Shown here piece after piece: positions 29,601 to 35,757 of a stretch of 54,965 nt of DNA. Source of the stretch: CAZKRU01 sp964555235 (GTDB lineage Bacteria > Verrucomicrobiota > Verrucomicrobiia > Methylacidiphilales > CAMAQI01); assembly GCA_964555235.1 (NCBI GenBank), contig CAZKRU010000023.1, positions 1 through 54,965 of the forward strand, given 5' to 3'. The translations under genes and the position numbers were made by a program. Below the pieces are notes generated by a model that made no database searches, was not told the DNA's origin, and saw only the letters and a list, made by a program, of their open reading frames with translations. Position 1 is the first letter of the stretch; every line of letters starts with the position of its first letter.

Positions 29601-31028
29601 CTATGGATTCAGGTTCCAAATCAACGCCCGGGGTTCGGTCATCTCTTCCATGGCGTAACGAATTCCTTCCCGACCAAACCCGCTCGCTTTTGCGCCGCCG
29701 TAGGGCATCGTTTCGACGCGGAAGGTTGGAACTTGATTGATCAGAACGCCGCCGACTTCGAGTTGTTGAAACGCCATCCAGGCGTTTTTAATGTTTTGCG
29801 TGTAAACGCCGGCCTGCAATCCGTACGCCGAACCGTTGACAAGCGTGAGCGCTTCCTCGAAGGTCTGATACGATTGGAGAACAACGACCGGGGCGAAGGC
29901 TTCTTCCGAGTAAAGGTGCTCTGAGAGTGGGACGTTTTCCAAAATCGTTGGAGGGAGAACGGTTCCCTCCGGTTTTCCTCCAAGCAGGAGGTTTCCTCCG
30001 GCAGCGATGGCGGATTGAATCCAATCGGTAATGCGAGTAAGCGCCTTGGTGTCGATCATTGGGCCGATGACGGTTTTGGGGTGGGTCGGATCGCCGTGGG
30101 CGACTTCGCTTCGAACGTGTTCAATAAAAGCATTTCGGAATTCGGTGTAGATGGAGGCTTGAACGAGAATTCGCTGAACGCTGATGCAGGATTGGCCGGC
30201 GTAGCCAAATCCCCCCAAGGCAATCGGCTTTAAGGTTGATTTCCAGTCGGCGTCATGGTGAACAATCACCGCAGCATTTCCGCCGAGTTCGAGGCAAACT
30301 TTTTTCATGCCGCAGCGATTTTTTAACGGCCAGCCAACTTCGGGGCTTCCAGTGAAAGAGATCATCTTCACACGATCATCGGCGAGAAGTTTTTCTCCGG
30401 CCTCGTGAGGAAAGGTGAGAATTTGGATTTGGCCTCGGGGCGTTCCCGCCGCTTCAAGAACTTTGCCGAGGAGAAGCGCGGTGAGAGGAGTCTTAATGGC
30501 CGGTTTCAGGATCATCACATTCCCGGTCGCCAGGACGGGCGCGACTTTGTGAGCGACGAGATTCAGTGGGAAATTGAATGGCGTCATGCCGTAGAGAACG
30601 CCGAGGGGGAATCGGCGCAGAAATCCGGTATGACCTTTTCCGGAGGAGAAGGCGTCGATATCGAGAAGTTCGCCCGGTTGATGGCGGGCTTCTTCAGCGG
30701 CTGCTGTAAAGGCGGAGATGGCGCGGGTAATTTCAGAGTCGGCATAGGTGTATGGCTTTCCGGACTCGGCAATGATCGTCTCGCGAAATTCAGCGCGTCG
30801 GGATTCGATGCCAGCGGCGACTCGATGGAGAAGATCCGCGCGCTCAAAGGCGGGGAGCGCTCGCGTGATTTCAAATGCCCGGATGGCAACGGCAAGCGCT
30901 TTTTCTACCAGTGCGCTCTCTCCAAAGCAGACCGCACCAATCGGTTTTCCGGTATACGGGTTTAAAACGTCCCGACTTTCGGGGGTTGTGATCCATTCGC
31001 CATCAATCCACAGGGGGGAGGGAGTCAT
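29601..31028 (-). CDS. NAD(P)-dependent aldehyde dehydrogenase
   Basis: A 475-residue ALDH-superfamily enzyme oxidising an aldehyde to the acid. The catalytic Cys is C281 (YAGQSCISVQR) and the general base E247 (LELGGNAAVIV). The cofactor loop FTGSPEVGWPL and the N-terminal MTPFNFPLNLVAHKVAPVLA block are normal. The closing GGAKASGFGREGIRYAMEEM is typical of the lactaldehyde/succinate-semialdehyde/non-phosphorylating GAPDH-like subgroups. It is six bases downstream of a saccharopine-dehydrogenase-like gene, so an amino-acid semialdehyde such as aminoadipate semialdehyde is one candidate. L-lactaldehyde is another, given the rhamnulose aldolase 5 kb away. The substrate is inference. Confidence 0.93.
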   Translation of the reverse strand: MTPSPLWIDGEWITTPESRDVLNPYTGKPIGAVCFGESALVEKALAVAIRAFEITRALPAFERADLLHRVAAGIESRRAEFRETIIAESGKPYTYADSEITRAISAFTAAAEEARHQPGELLDIDAFSSGKGHTGFLRRFPLGVLYGMTPFNFPLNLVAHKVAPVLATGNVMILKPAIKTPLTALLLGKVLEAAGTPRGQIQILTFPHEAGEKLLADDRVKMISFTGSPEVGWPLKNRCGMKKVCLELGGNAAVIVHHDADWKSTLKPIALGGFGYAGQSCISVQRILVQASIYTEFRNAFIEHVRSEVAHGDPTHPKTVIGPMIDTKALTRITDWIQSAIAAGGNLLLGGKPEGTVLPPTILENVPLSEHLYSEEAFAPVVVLQSYQTFEEALTLVNGSAYGLQAGVYTQNIKNAWMAFQQLEVGGVLINQVPTFRVETMPYGGAKASGFGREGIRYAMEEMTEPRALIWNLNP

Positions 31029-31034
31029 GAGGGG

Positions 31035-32261
31035 TTACATTCGGGTGATTTCACGTTTTTCGATAAAAATCGGGAGTCCTTCGTGTGAAAAGCTTTTCAT
31101 GAGGGCATTCGGGTCGAGCGCTTCAGGCATCATCACGCCGCGCTCCTTGATCTCTCCGGTGACGAGAAGTTTTGCGGCAAGGGCCGGAGGAACTCCGGTT
31201 TGAACGACGGTGAGCGAGTATCCGTATTTTTCGTAGGTTTCGCGATGACTGTCCATCGTGTAGACAAAATATTCGATCTTGTTCCCGTCTTTCATGCCTC
31301 GAACTTCTGCGCCGACGCAGGAATAGCCATCGACGGTGGCACCGAGTTGGGCAGGCTTCGGAAGATTCGCACAGACGACTCGGACCGGGGCGACTTCGAC
31401 TCCATCGACCTTCACTTTTTTCCAAGTGTCGATGTTCAGAAGAGCGAGCGATTTGGCGATGTTGTAGACTTTGTCGGAGAGCGAGTATTTGAAGACCGAA
31501 TAGCGGACCCCTTTTTTGACAAAGGGAGGATACGTTCCAAGACTGACTCCCTCCTCGTGGGCGACGGCATAGGTTTTCATCAGGCCGATCGGTTCGGGAA
31601 AACGGACCCATTCGACTTCGGTTTCAAGAGGACGCCCGGAGTTGACCTGGCCATCTTTGACAAAATAAGGAACAGCCCCGAGTTCTTCAAAAAAAGTTTC
31701 CGGTGAGAAAAGAACGGCAAACCGGTATCCTTTGACTTCGCCATTGTCGGCATCGAGGATTCGAATGCTGGAAGCGGTGTCGAGTTGATCCATTGCCCAG
31801 CGCGCAAAGACATTCACCGCACCGGGATCCATTCCCATGCAGAGAATTCCGGCGATTCCTTTATCCAAAAAAGGTTGATGAAATTTTTCGATCTCCGCTT
31901 CGTACGAATTTTTCCCCTGTCGCTTCACTCCTGGAGGGGAGTAGATGTCGGCAGCCATATCGAGATAGTGGGATCCCGCGAGCTGGCAGGCCTCCAAAAC
32001 GGCGAAATTGACGTTGCAATTGCAGGCATTCAGCGTGACGTCGATTTTGTGTTCCTTCATCAGGGCGGCCAAGTCGTTGACGTCGGAAGCATTCGCCTGG
32101 CAGACTTTAAAACGGCTCTTCTTGGTTTTTTCGGCAAGGTGCCCGGCAAAAGTGGTATCCCGATCCGCGAGAATGATCTGATCAAAACAGTCGAACTCAT
32201 GAAGCTTCTGACCGATTACCGAACCGACGCCGCCCGTCCCTAATACCATTGCGTTCGCCAT
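31035..32261 (-). CDS. Saccharopine dehydrogenase-like oxidoreductase
   Basis: A 408-residue protein of the saccharopine dehydrogenase / carboxynorspermidine synthase family. The Rossmann loop is MVLGTGGVGSVIGQKLHEF, then LADRD, NACNCNVNFAVLEACQLAGS, HYLDMA and GILCMGMDPGAVNVFARWAM, all classical positions. The C-terminal domain includes YFVYTMDSHRETYEKYGYSL. The family makes or splits secondary amines between an amino acid or polyamine and a keto acid or aldehyde, with NAD(P)H. The start at 32261 is preferred because GGGAG lies six bases before it; longer starts exist in frame. It lies upstream of the aldehyde dehydrogenase with six bases between. Confidence 0.88.
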   Translation of the reverse strand: MANAMVLGTGGVGSVIGQKLHEFDCFDQIILADRDTTFAGHLAEKTKKSRFKVCQANASDVNDLAALMKEHKIDVTLNACNCNVNFAVLEACQLAGSHYLDMAADIYSPPGVKRQGKNSYEAEIEKFHQPFLDKGIAGILCMGMDPGAVNVFARWAMDQLDTASSIRILDADNGEVKGYRFAVLFSPETFFEELGAVPYFVKDGQVNSGRPLETEVEWVRFPEPIGLMKTYAVAHEEGVSLGTYPPFVKKGVRYSVFKYSLSDKVYNIAKSLALLNIDTWKKVKVDGVEVAPVRVVCANLPKPAQLGATVDGYSCVGAEVRGMKDGNKIEYFVYTMDSHRETYEKYGYSLTVVQTGVPPALAAKLLVTGEIKERGVMMPEALDPNALMKSFSHEGLPIFIEKREITRM

Positions 32262-32539
32262 ACAGTCTCCCATTCGAGGTTCTTCGAGCCCTTGAATAAG
32301 ATAGCGCAGAACTTCCAACTTTCCATAGAGAAAGATGTAAAAATCTTAAAGTGTGAAGCTGGAAGACGTTGCATGTTGGAAGTGATGTGTTCTTTGCCAT
32401 TGACCGTTACCTCTTGAGTGCCTACGGTTCTCCTTAAGTTTTCCTTCTCCCGCTCTTGTTTTATACACTTTTGCCAGAAGAACGGGATTCCGACTTGGTC
32501 GTTGAAAAATAAATAATCTAAAAAAGAAAGAAGGAAGCT

Positions 32540-32743
32540 ATGGGATCTCAAACAGGTGTGGTGAAGTGGTTTAATGCGGAAAAAGGGTTCGGATTTATTG
32601 CTCAAGATGGCGGCGGAGCTGACGTCTTCTTGCATAAAAATGCCGTTTCGAGCGGTGGAACTCCGACCGAAGGTCAAAAAGTTTCGTTCGACGTGACTCA
32701 AGGCAAAAAAGGCCCTCAGGCCGAAAACGTCAAGACGCTCTAA
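32540..32743 (+). CDS. Cold-shock domain protein (CspA family)
   Basis: A 67-residue single cold-shock domain that binds single-stranded RNA/DNA and melts mRNA structure. Both RNA-binding motifs are intact: GFGFI of RNP1 (EKGFGFIAQD) and VFLH of RNP2. The N terminus TGVVKWFNAEKG is typical. A strong AAGGAAG ribosome site lies just before the ATG, in an A-rich leader that suits high expression. The 278-base gap upstream is large and could carry a structured leader as in cold-shock genes elsewhere; I see no clear motif. A 26-residue basic ORF follows 48 bases after the stop. Confidence 0.95.
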   Translation: MGSQTGVVKWFNAEKGFGFIAQDGGGADVFLHKNAVSSGGTPTEGQKVSFDVTQGKKGPQAENVKTL

Positions 32744-32791
32744 GCTTCGATTCTACGAAGCGTATTTTTAATCCAAAACACAAAAGGCAAA

Positions 32792-32872
32792 ATGGCTAAA
32801 TCATCAAAGAAAAAAGCGGTTAAGAAGGTCGTTGTGAACAAGGGCCCGAAAAAGAAGGCCGGTAAGAAGTAA
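32792..32872 (+). CDS. 26-residue lysine-rich peptide downstream of the cold-shock gene
   Basis: Begins MAKSSKKKAVKKVVVNKGPK and ends KKAGKK, with 13 Lys and no acidic residue. AAAAGGC lies a few bases before the ATG as a ribosome site. The gene sits between the cold-shock gene and a strong terminator at 32890-32930, so a two-gene transcript is likely. Such short Lys/Ala/Val repeats resemble histone-H1-like tails or ribosome-associated basic peptides. The function is unknown, and it is easily missed by gene finders because of its size. Confidence 0.6.
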   Translation: MAKSSKKKAVKKVVVNKGPKKKAGKK

Positions 32873-32889
32873 TCTGATTTTACTTTCTC

Positions 32890-32930
32890 AGGCTTCCTTC
32901 TCGATTTATTCGGGGAGGAAGCCTTTTTTG
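32890..32930 (+). terminator. Rho-independent terminator of the cold-shock transcript
   Basis: AGGCTTCCTT and GAGGAAGCCT (32890-32899 and 32915-32924) form a stem of about nine pairs, followed by TTTTT. It lies 17 bases after the stop of the 26-residue ORF. Confidence 0.85.
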
Positions 32931-32965
32931 TTTCTCGCGCTGAGTTCGCCGAGTCCGCTGAGGTA

Positions 32966-33086
32966 TTCGCCAAGCCGCCAAGAAACCCTCTTTTGTTTGT
33001 AAATCGAATTCAACCCTTCGCGCCTTGGCGATCTTGGCGAGAGATAAGATCCTGTTCTCTCCACTCATTGTCCCACGAGCACGGGG
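32966..33086 (+). repeat. 121-bp dispersed repeat, copy A (CGCCAAG family)
   Basis: TTCGCCAAGCCGCCAAGAAA through GAGCACGGGG matches 41973-42094 in the same direction, with only about six differences by eye. The inner words TCGCCAAG and CTTGGCGA can pair as a hairpin. The preceding 30 bases (CTCGCGCTGAGTTCGCCGAG) are more of the same vocabulary. Confidence 0.85.
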
Positions 33087-33117
33087 GTAAAGCTCTGCGC
33101 GGAACCGGATGGTGGTT

Positions 33118-33699
33118 TTACTTCCCTTGAGATACCGGTCGCAAGAGTTCGCGAACACGATCCAGCGGGAGTCCGATGACATTGCTCTCGGAGCCGATGA
33201 CGCGTTCGATGATCCAGTCCCCCCGCTCTTGAAGGGCGTAGCCGCCGGCTTTGTCGAGGACATGAACGGTGGCGAGGTAGACATCGATGGTTGAGGCGTT
33301 GAGGTGACGAAAGACGACTTGAGTCCGTTCGATGAAACCCCTGCGGCGACCACCCGGAGAAAAGAGGTGAACGGCCGTGAAAACTTCGTGGGTTTTCCCG
33401 CTCAGTTCAAATAAAAAGTGGCTCGCCTCGGCGAGATCTTTCGGTTTTCCAAAGAGCTTGGTTCCGAGAGTAACGACGGTATCGGCGCAGAGGGTGTAAT
33501 GACGGGGATGAATCCGGGCGACAGCTCGACCCTTTCGAAGCGCATTGGCCCAGCAGAATTCGGCCGGGGTGAGTCCGTGAGCGGCCGACTCGGGGAGTTC
33601 GGTGATGGAGGCGACCTTGACTTCGAACGGAATCTTCAATTTGGCGAGTAGCTCACGCCTTCGCGGGGAACCACTCGCCAAAATTAAAGAGGTTTTCAC
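33118..33699 (-). CDS. maf: Maf family nucleoside triphosphate pyrophosphatase
   Basis: A 193-residue Maf/HAM1-like enzyme that hydrolyses dTTP, UTP or modified NTPs to monophosphates, a house-cleaning role also tied to septum inhibition. The N-terminal substrate loop is LILASGSPRRRELLAKLKIP; the metal region has YTLCADTVV with GKPKDLAEA, and DKAGGYALQERGDWIIERVIGSESNVIGLPL is the C-terminal signature. Length is normal. It lies 15 bases after the hibernation factor gene in the same direction, so the two are probably one transcript. Confidence 0.95.
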   Translation of the reverse strand: MKTSLILASGSPRRRELLAKLKIPFEVKVASITELPESAAHGLTPAEFCWANALRKGRAVARIHPRHYTLCADTVVTLGTKLFGKPKDLAEASHFLFELSGKTHEVFTAVHLFSPGGRRRGFIERTQVVFRHLNASTIDVYLATVHVLDKAGGYALQERGDWIIERVIGSESNVIGLPLDRVRELLRPVSQGK

Positions 33700-33714
33700 G
33701 CTCAGGGCGCGGGG

Positions 33715-34068
33715 CTAAATTGCCAAGGCGCGACGTTTTAATTTCGCCTTACGAGAAGCCTCGCGAGTTTTGTCGATCCGTTTGACCTTACGATGTCGAA
33801 GCTGTTGCTCCAATTTCACTGAGATGAGATCAATGGCGGCATAGAGGTCGTGACCGCGGTCTTCGGCGTGAATGTCCGGGCCGGGAATGGCGAGGTGGAC
33901 CTTGACGACAAACGCGTGTTTGTTTCCTTTGGAATTGTCGTGCCAGATCGCGATGTGGGCACCGATCAGGTCATGCGCATAATGTTCCAACTTGCCGATT
34001 TTTTCTGCTACGTAACCATGAATGGCTGACGTGAGCTTGACGTCCCGTGGACTAATGTGGATTTGCAT
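33715..34068 (-). CDS. hpf: Ribosome hibernation promoting factor, short form
   Basis: A 117-residue HPF/RaiA-type protein that binds the 30S decoding region and inactivates ribosomes in stationary phase. The beta-alpha fold reads MQIHISPRDVKLTSAIHGYV, KIGKLEHYAHDLIGAHIAIW, HAFVVKVHLAIPGPDIHAED and DLYAAIDLISVKLEQQLR, with a strongly basic tail (KLKRRALAI). It lacks the C-terminal dimerisation domain of long HPF, so it is the short type. It lies upstream of maf. Confidence 0.94.
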   Translation of the reverse strand: MQIHISPRDVKLTSAIHGYVAEKIGKLEHYAHDLIGAHIAIWHDNSKGNKHAFVVKVHLAIPGPDIHAEDRGHDLYAAIDLISVKLEQQLRHRKVKRIDKTREASRKAKLKRRALAI

Positions 34069-34206
34069 ACAGCTTACTATAAATCGGGTTCTGCGTACTG
34101 TCCAAGAGGAATTTGAGAATTTGAAAAAGAGAAGCGTGGCTGATGGGAGGGATTAGCTTATCAGGGGAATGGCCATTTCAGAAAATTAAAGTCTTGCGGC
34201 TTATTT

Positions 34207-34224
34207 GATACCATATATGGTATC
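34207..34224. promoter_or_regulatory. Perfect 18-bp palindromic operator before the PIN/RHH module
   Basis: GATACCATATATGGTATC is an exact palindrome ending three bases before the toxin ATG. A promoter-like pair, TTGCGG at 34194-34199 and TATGGT at 34216-34221 (16-base spacer), places it over the -10 region, where a ribbon-helix-helix autorepressor would block transcription. Confidence 0.7.
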
Positions 34225-34227
34225 TTA

Positions 34228-34659
34228 ATGAGGGTCATTCGATTGGTAATTGATACCAATGTGCTGGTCTCGGGTCTCCGATCGAATCAGGGGGCTTCCT
34301 TTGAATTGCTCTCTCTCGTGGATCGGAACAAGTTCACTCTGTGTGTCTCTGTCCCATTGATTGTTGAATATGAAAAAGTTCTCTCAGACCCTCGAGTCAA
34401 GATTCCTCTCTCGAAAAAAGAGATTGGAAGGATCATTGATTATCTCTGTTTCATTGCAGAGAAGCAGAAAATTTATTATCTCTGGAGGCCTCGATTGCCG
34501 GATCCCGGGGATGACATGTTGTTGGAGCTCGCGGTCGCTGGAAACTGTAATGTGATAGTCACTTTTAATCTCAAGGATTTCGCGGGGGCGGAGCATTTTG
34601 GAATTCAAGTTTTAACACCGAAACAACTACTCAAATTAATCGAAAAGGAGAACGCATGA
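34228..34659 (+). CDS. PIN-domain toxin (putative RNase)
   Basis: A 143-residue PIN-fold protein of the subgroup annotated as toxin component, PIN family. The first acidic residue is D9 in LVIDTNVLVSGLRSNQGASF. Further acidic positions lie in PDPGDDMLLELAVAGNCN and TFNLKDF, giving the metal-binding cluster of a single-strand ribonuclease. The family cleaves RNA and halts growth unless bound by its antitoxin. No Shine-Dalgarno sequence precedes the ATG; the gap is filled by the palindrome at 34207-34224, so the transcript may be leaderless. The last four bases overlap the antitoxin start (ATGA). Confidence 0.88.
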   Translation: MRVIRLVIDTNVLVSGLRSNQGASFELLSLVDRNKFTLCVSVPLIVEYEKVLSDPRVKIPLSKKEIGRIIDYLCFIAEKQKIYYLWRPRLPDPGDDMLLELAVAGNCNVIVTFNLKDFAGAEHFGIQVLTPKQLLKLIEKENA

Positions 34660-34892
34660 GTACCTTAAGTTTACGTTTGCCGGACTCGTTACATCAAACG
34701 ACAAAAGCCCTTGCCAGACAGGAGCATGCTTCGATCAACCAATTCATCGCCACGGCGGTTGCTGAAAAAGTATCCGCATTGATGACGGAAGATTATCTTA
34801 CGGCGCGAGCGAAACGGGGCAATAAAAAGGAGTTCCACCGCATCTTGGCGAAAGTTCCTAAAGCGGAGCCAGAGCCTCAAGACCGCTTGTAG
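34656..34892 (+). CDS. Ribbon-helix-helix antitoxin
   Basis: A 78-residue protein whose N terminus is an Arc-type ribbon-helix-helix DNA-binding domain: MSTLSLRLPDSLHQTTKALA, then RQEHASINQFIATAVAEKVSAL. The charged, flexible tail (AKVPKAEPEPQDRL) should wrap and inhibit the PIN toxin. A strong AAGGAG site lies five bases before its ATG inside the toxin gene, whereas the toxin has none. This would favour antitoxin production. The order toxin-then-antitoxin is the reverse of the commonest type II layout. It probably represses its own operon through the palindrome at 34207. Confidence 0.85.
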   Translation: MSTLSLRLPDSLHQTTKALARQEHASINQFIATAVAEKVSALMTEDYLTARAKRGNKKEFHRILAKVPKAEPEPQDRL

Positions 34893-34907
34893 GAAGAATT
34901 TTGTAAA

Positions 34908-35672
34908 TCAGCACCTTAGAATTTGAATCCCTCGGGATTCAAGGGAGAGGAGTGTGTTTGAATTTTCTGGAACTTCCCGGGTGACGAGTTGTTGGATGGC
35001 GGTGGTGGGAAAGGCGCGGCACATGGCGTTGGCTCCAAATTTACTCGGATCGGCAAGAACGACGAACTGCTCGCATTGTTCGCGCATGACTCGTTCGAGC
35101 TGAACGATGGTTTCTCGATCATTGGTTGCCCATTCGGTATCGATTCCGCCGACGGAGAGAAATCCCCAACGCGCGTGATAATGGCGGAGAAAGGCTTCAG
35201 CTTGAGGGCCGGTGAGGAGGCCGGTTTCGGGAAGTAAGACGCCGCCGGTCAGAAAAACTTCTGCACCCCGTCGCGCCCCTTGATGCTGATCGATCTCATG
35301 GGCGATGACGAGGGAGTTGGTGATGATGCGGATTTTTTTCGAGGCAAGCATTGGAGCGAGTTGTAGGGTGGTGGAACCTCCGTCGATCATCACGGTGTCG
35401 CCTTCTTGAACGAGTGCGGCGGCACGTGCGGCTAAGGCGCGTTTGATTTCGAGGTGTTGCGCGCGACGAGTGGAGAAGGGGGCGATGGAATGGGTGTTGG
35501 CGCGAATTCCTCCCCACGTTTTGATCCCTTTTCGAGACTTTTCGAGTCGGAGAAAATCCCGGCGAATCGTTGCGGGAGAGGCATTTAGTTCCCTGCAAGC
35601 GTCCTCAACGCGGAGCTCTTCGACAGATTCCAAAAGCTTTAGAAGTGATTTTTGACGTTCGTGAGATTTCAT
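34908..35672 (-). CDS. DeoR-family transcriptional regulator
   Basis: A 254-residue DeoR-type repressor. The winged-helix motif is at residues about 20-55 (VEDACRELNASPATIRRDFLRLEKS). The sensor domain resembles ribose-phosphate isomerase: GDTVMIDGGSTTLQLAPML, VIAHEID, VFLTGGVLLPETGLLTGPQA and VVLADPSKFG. Effectors are usually sugar phosphates. It is divergent from the rhamnulose-1-phosphate aldolase fusion across an 85-base AT-rich spacer with repeated sites, so it most likely controls that gene and itself. Confidence 0.93.
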   Translation of the reverse strand: MKSHERQKSLLKLLESVEELRVEDACRELNASPATIRRDFLRLEKSRKGIKTWGGIRANTHSIAPFSTRRAQHLEIKRALAARAAALVQEGDTVMIDGGSTTLQLAPMLASKKIRIITNSLVIAHEIDQHQGARRGAEVFLTGGVLLPETGLLTGPQAEAFLRHYHARWGFLSVGGIDTEWATNDRETIVQLERVMREQCEQFVVLADPSKFGANAMCRAFPTTAIQQLVTREVPENSNTLLSLESRGIQILRC

Positions 35673-35688
35673 TTAATTAATTGACAAT

Positions 35689-35720
35689 AATCATAATTAG
35701 ATCATATTTCAATCATAATT
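35689..35720. promoter_or_regulatory. Likely DeoR operator: AATCATAATT direct repeats 22 bp apart
   Basis: AATCATAATT occurs at 35689-35698 and again at 35711-35720, about two helical turns apart, with related ATCATAT between them and ATCAAATT after. The spacer is far more AT-rich than its surroundings. Direct repeats suit the oligomeric DNA binding of DeoR-family proteins. Confidence 0.55.
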
Positions 35721-35757
35721 TAATCAAATTAACAAAATAAACGAAGAAAGCGACCTT

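Noticed and set aside
32240..32701. 153-codon minus-strand frame opposite the cold-shock gene
   Set aside because: Covers the cold-shock gene and its leader in antisense; no motif or ribosome site.
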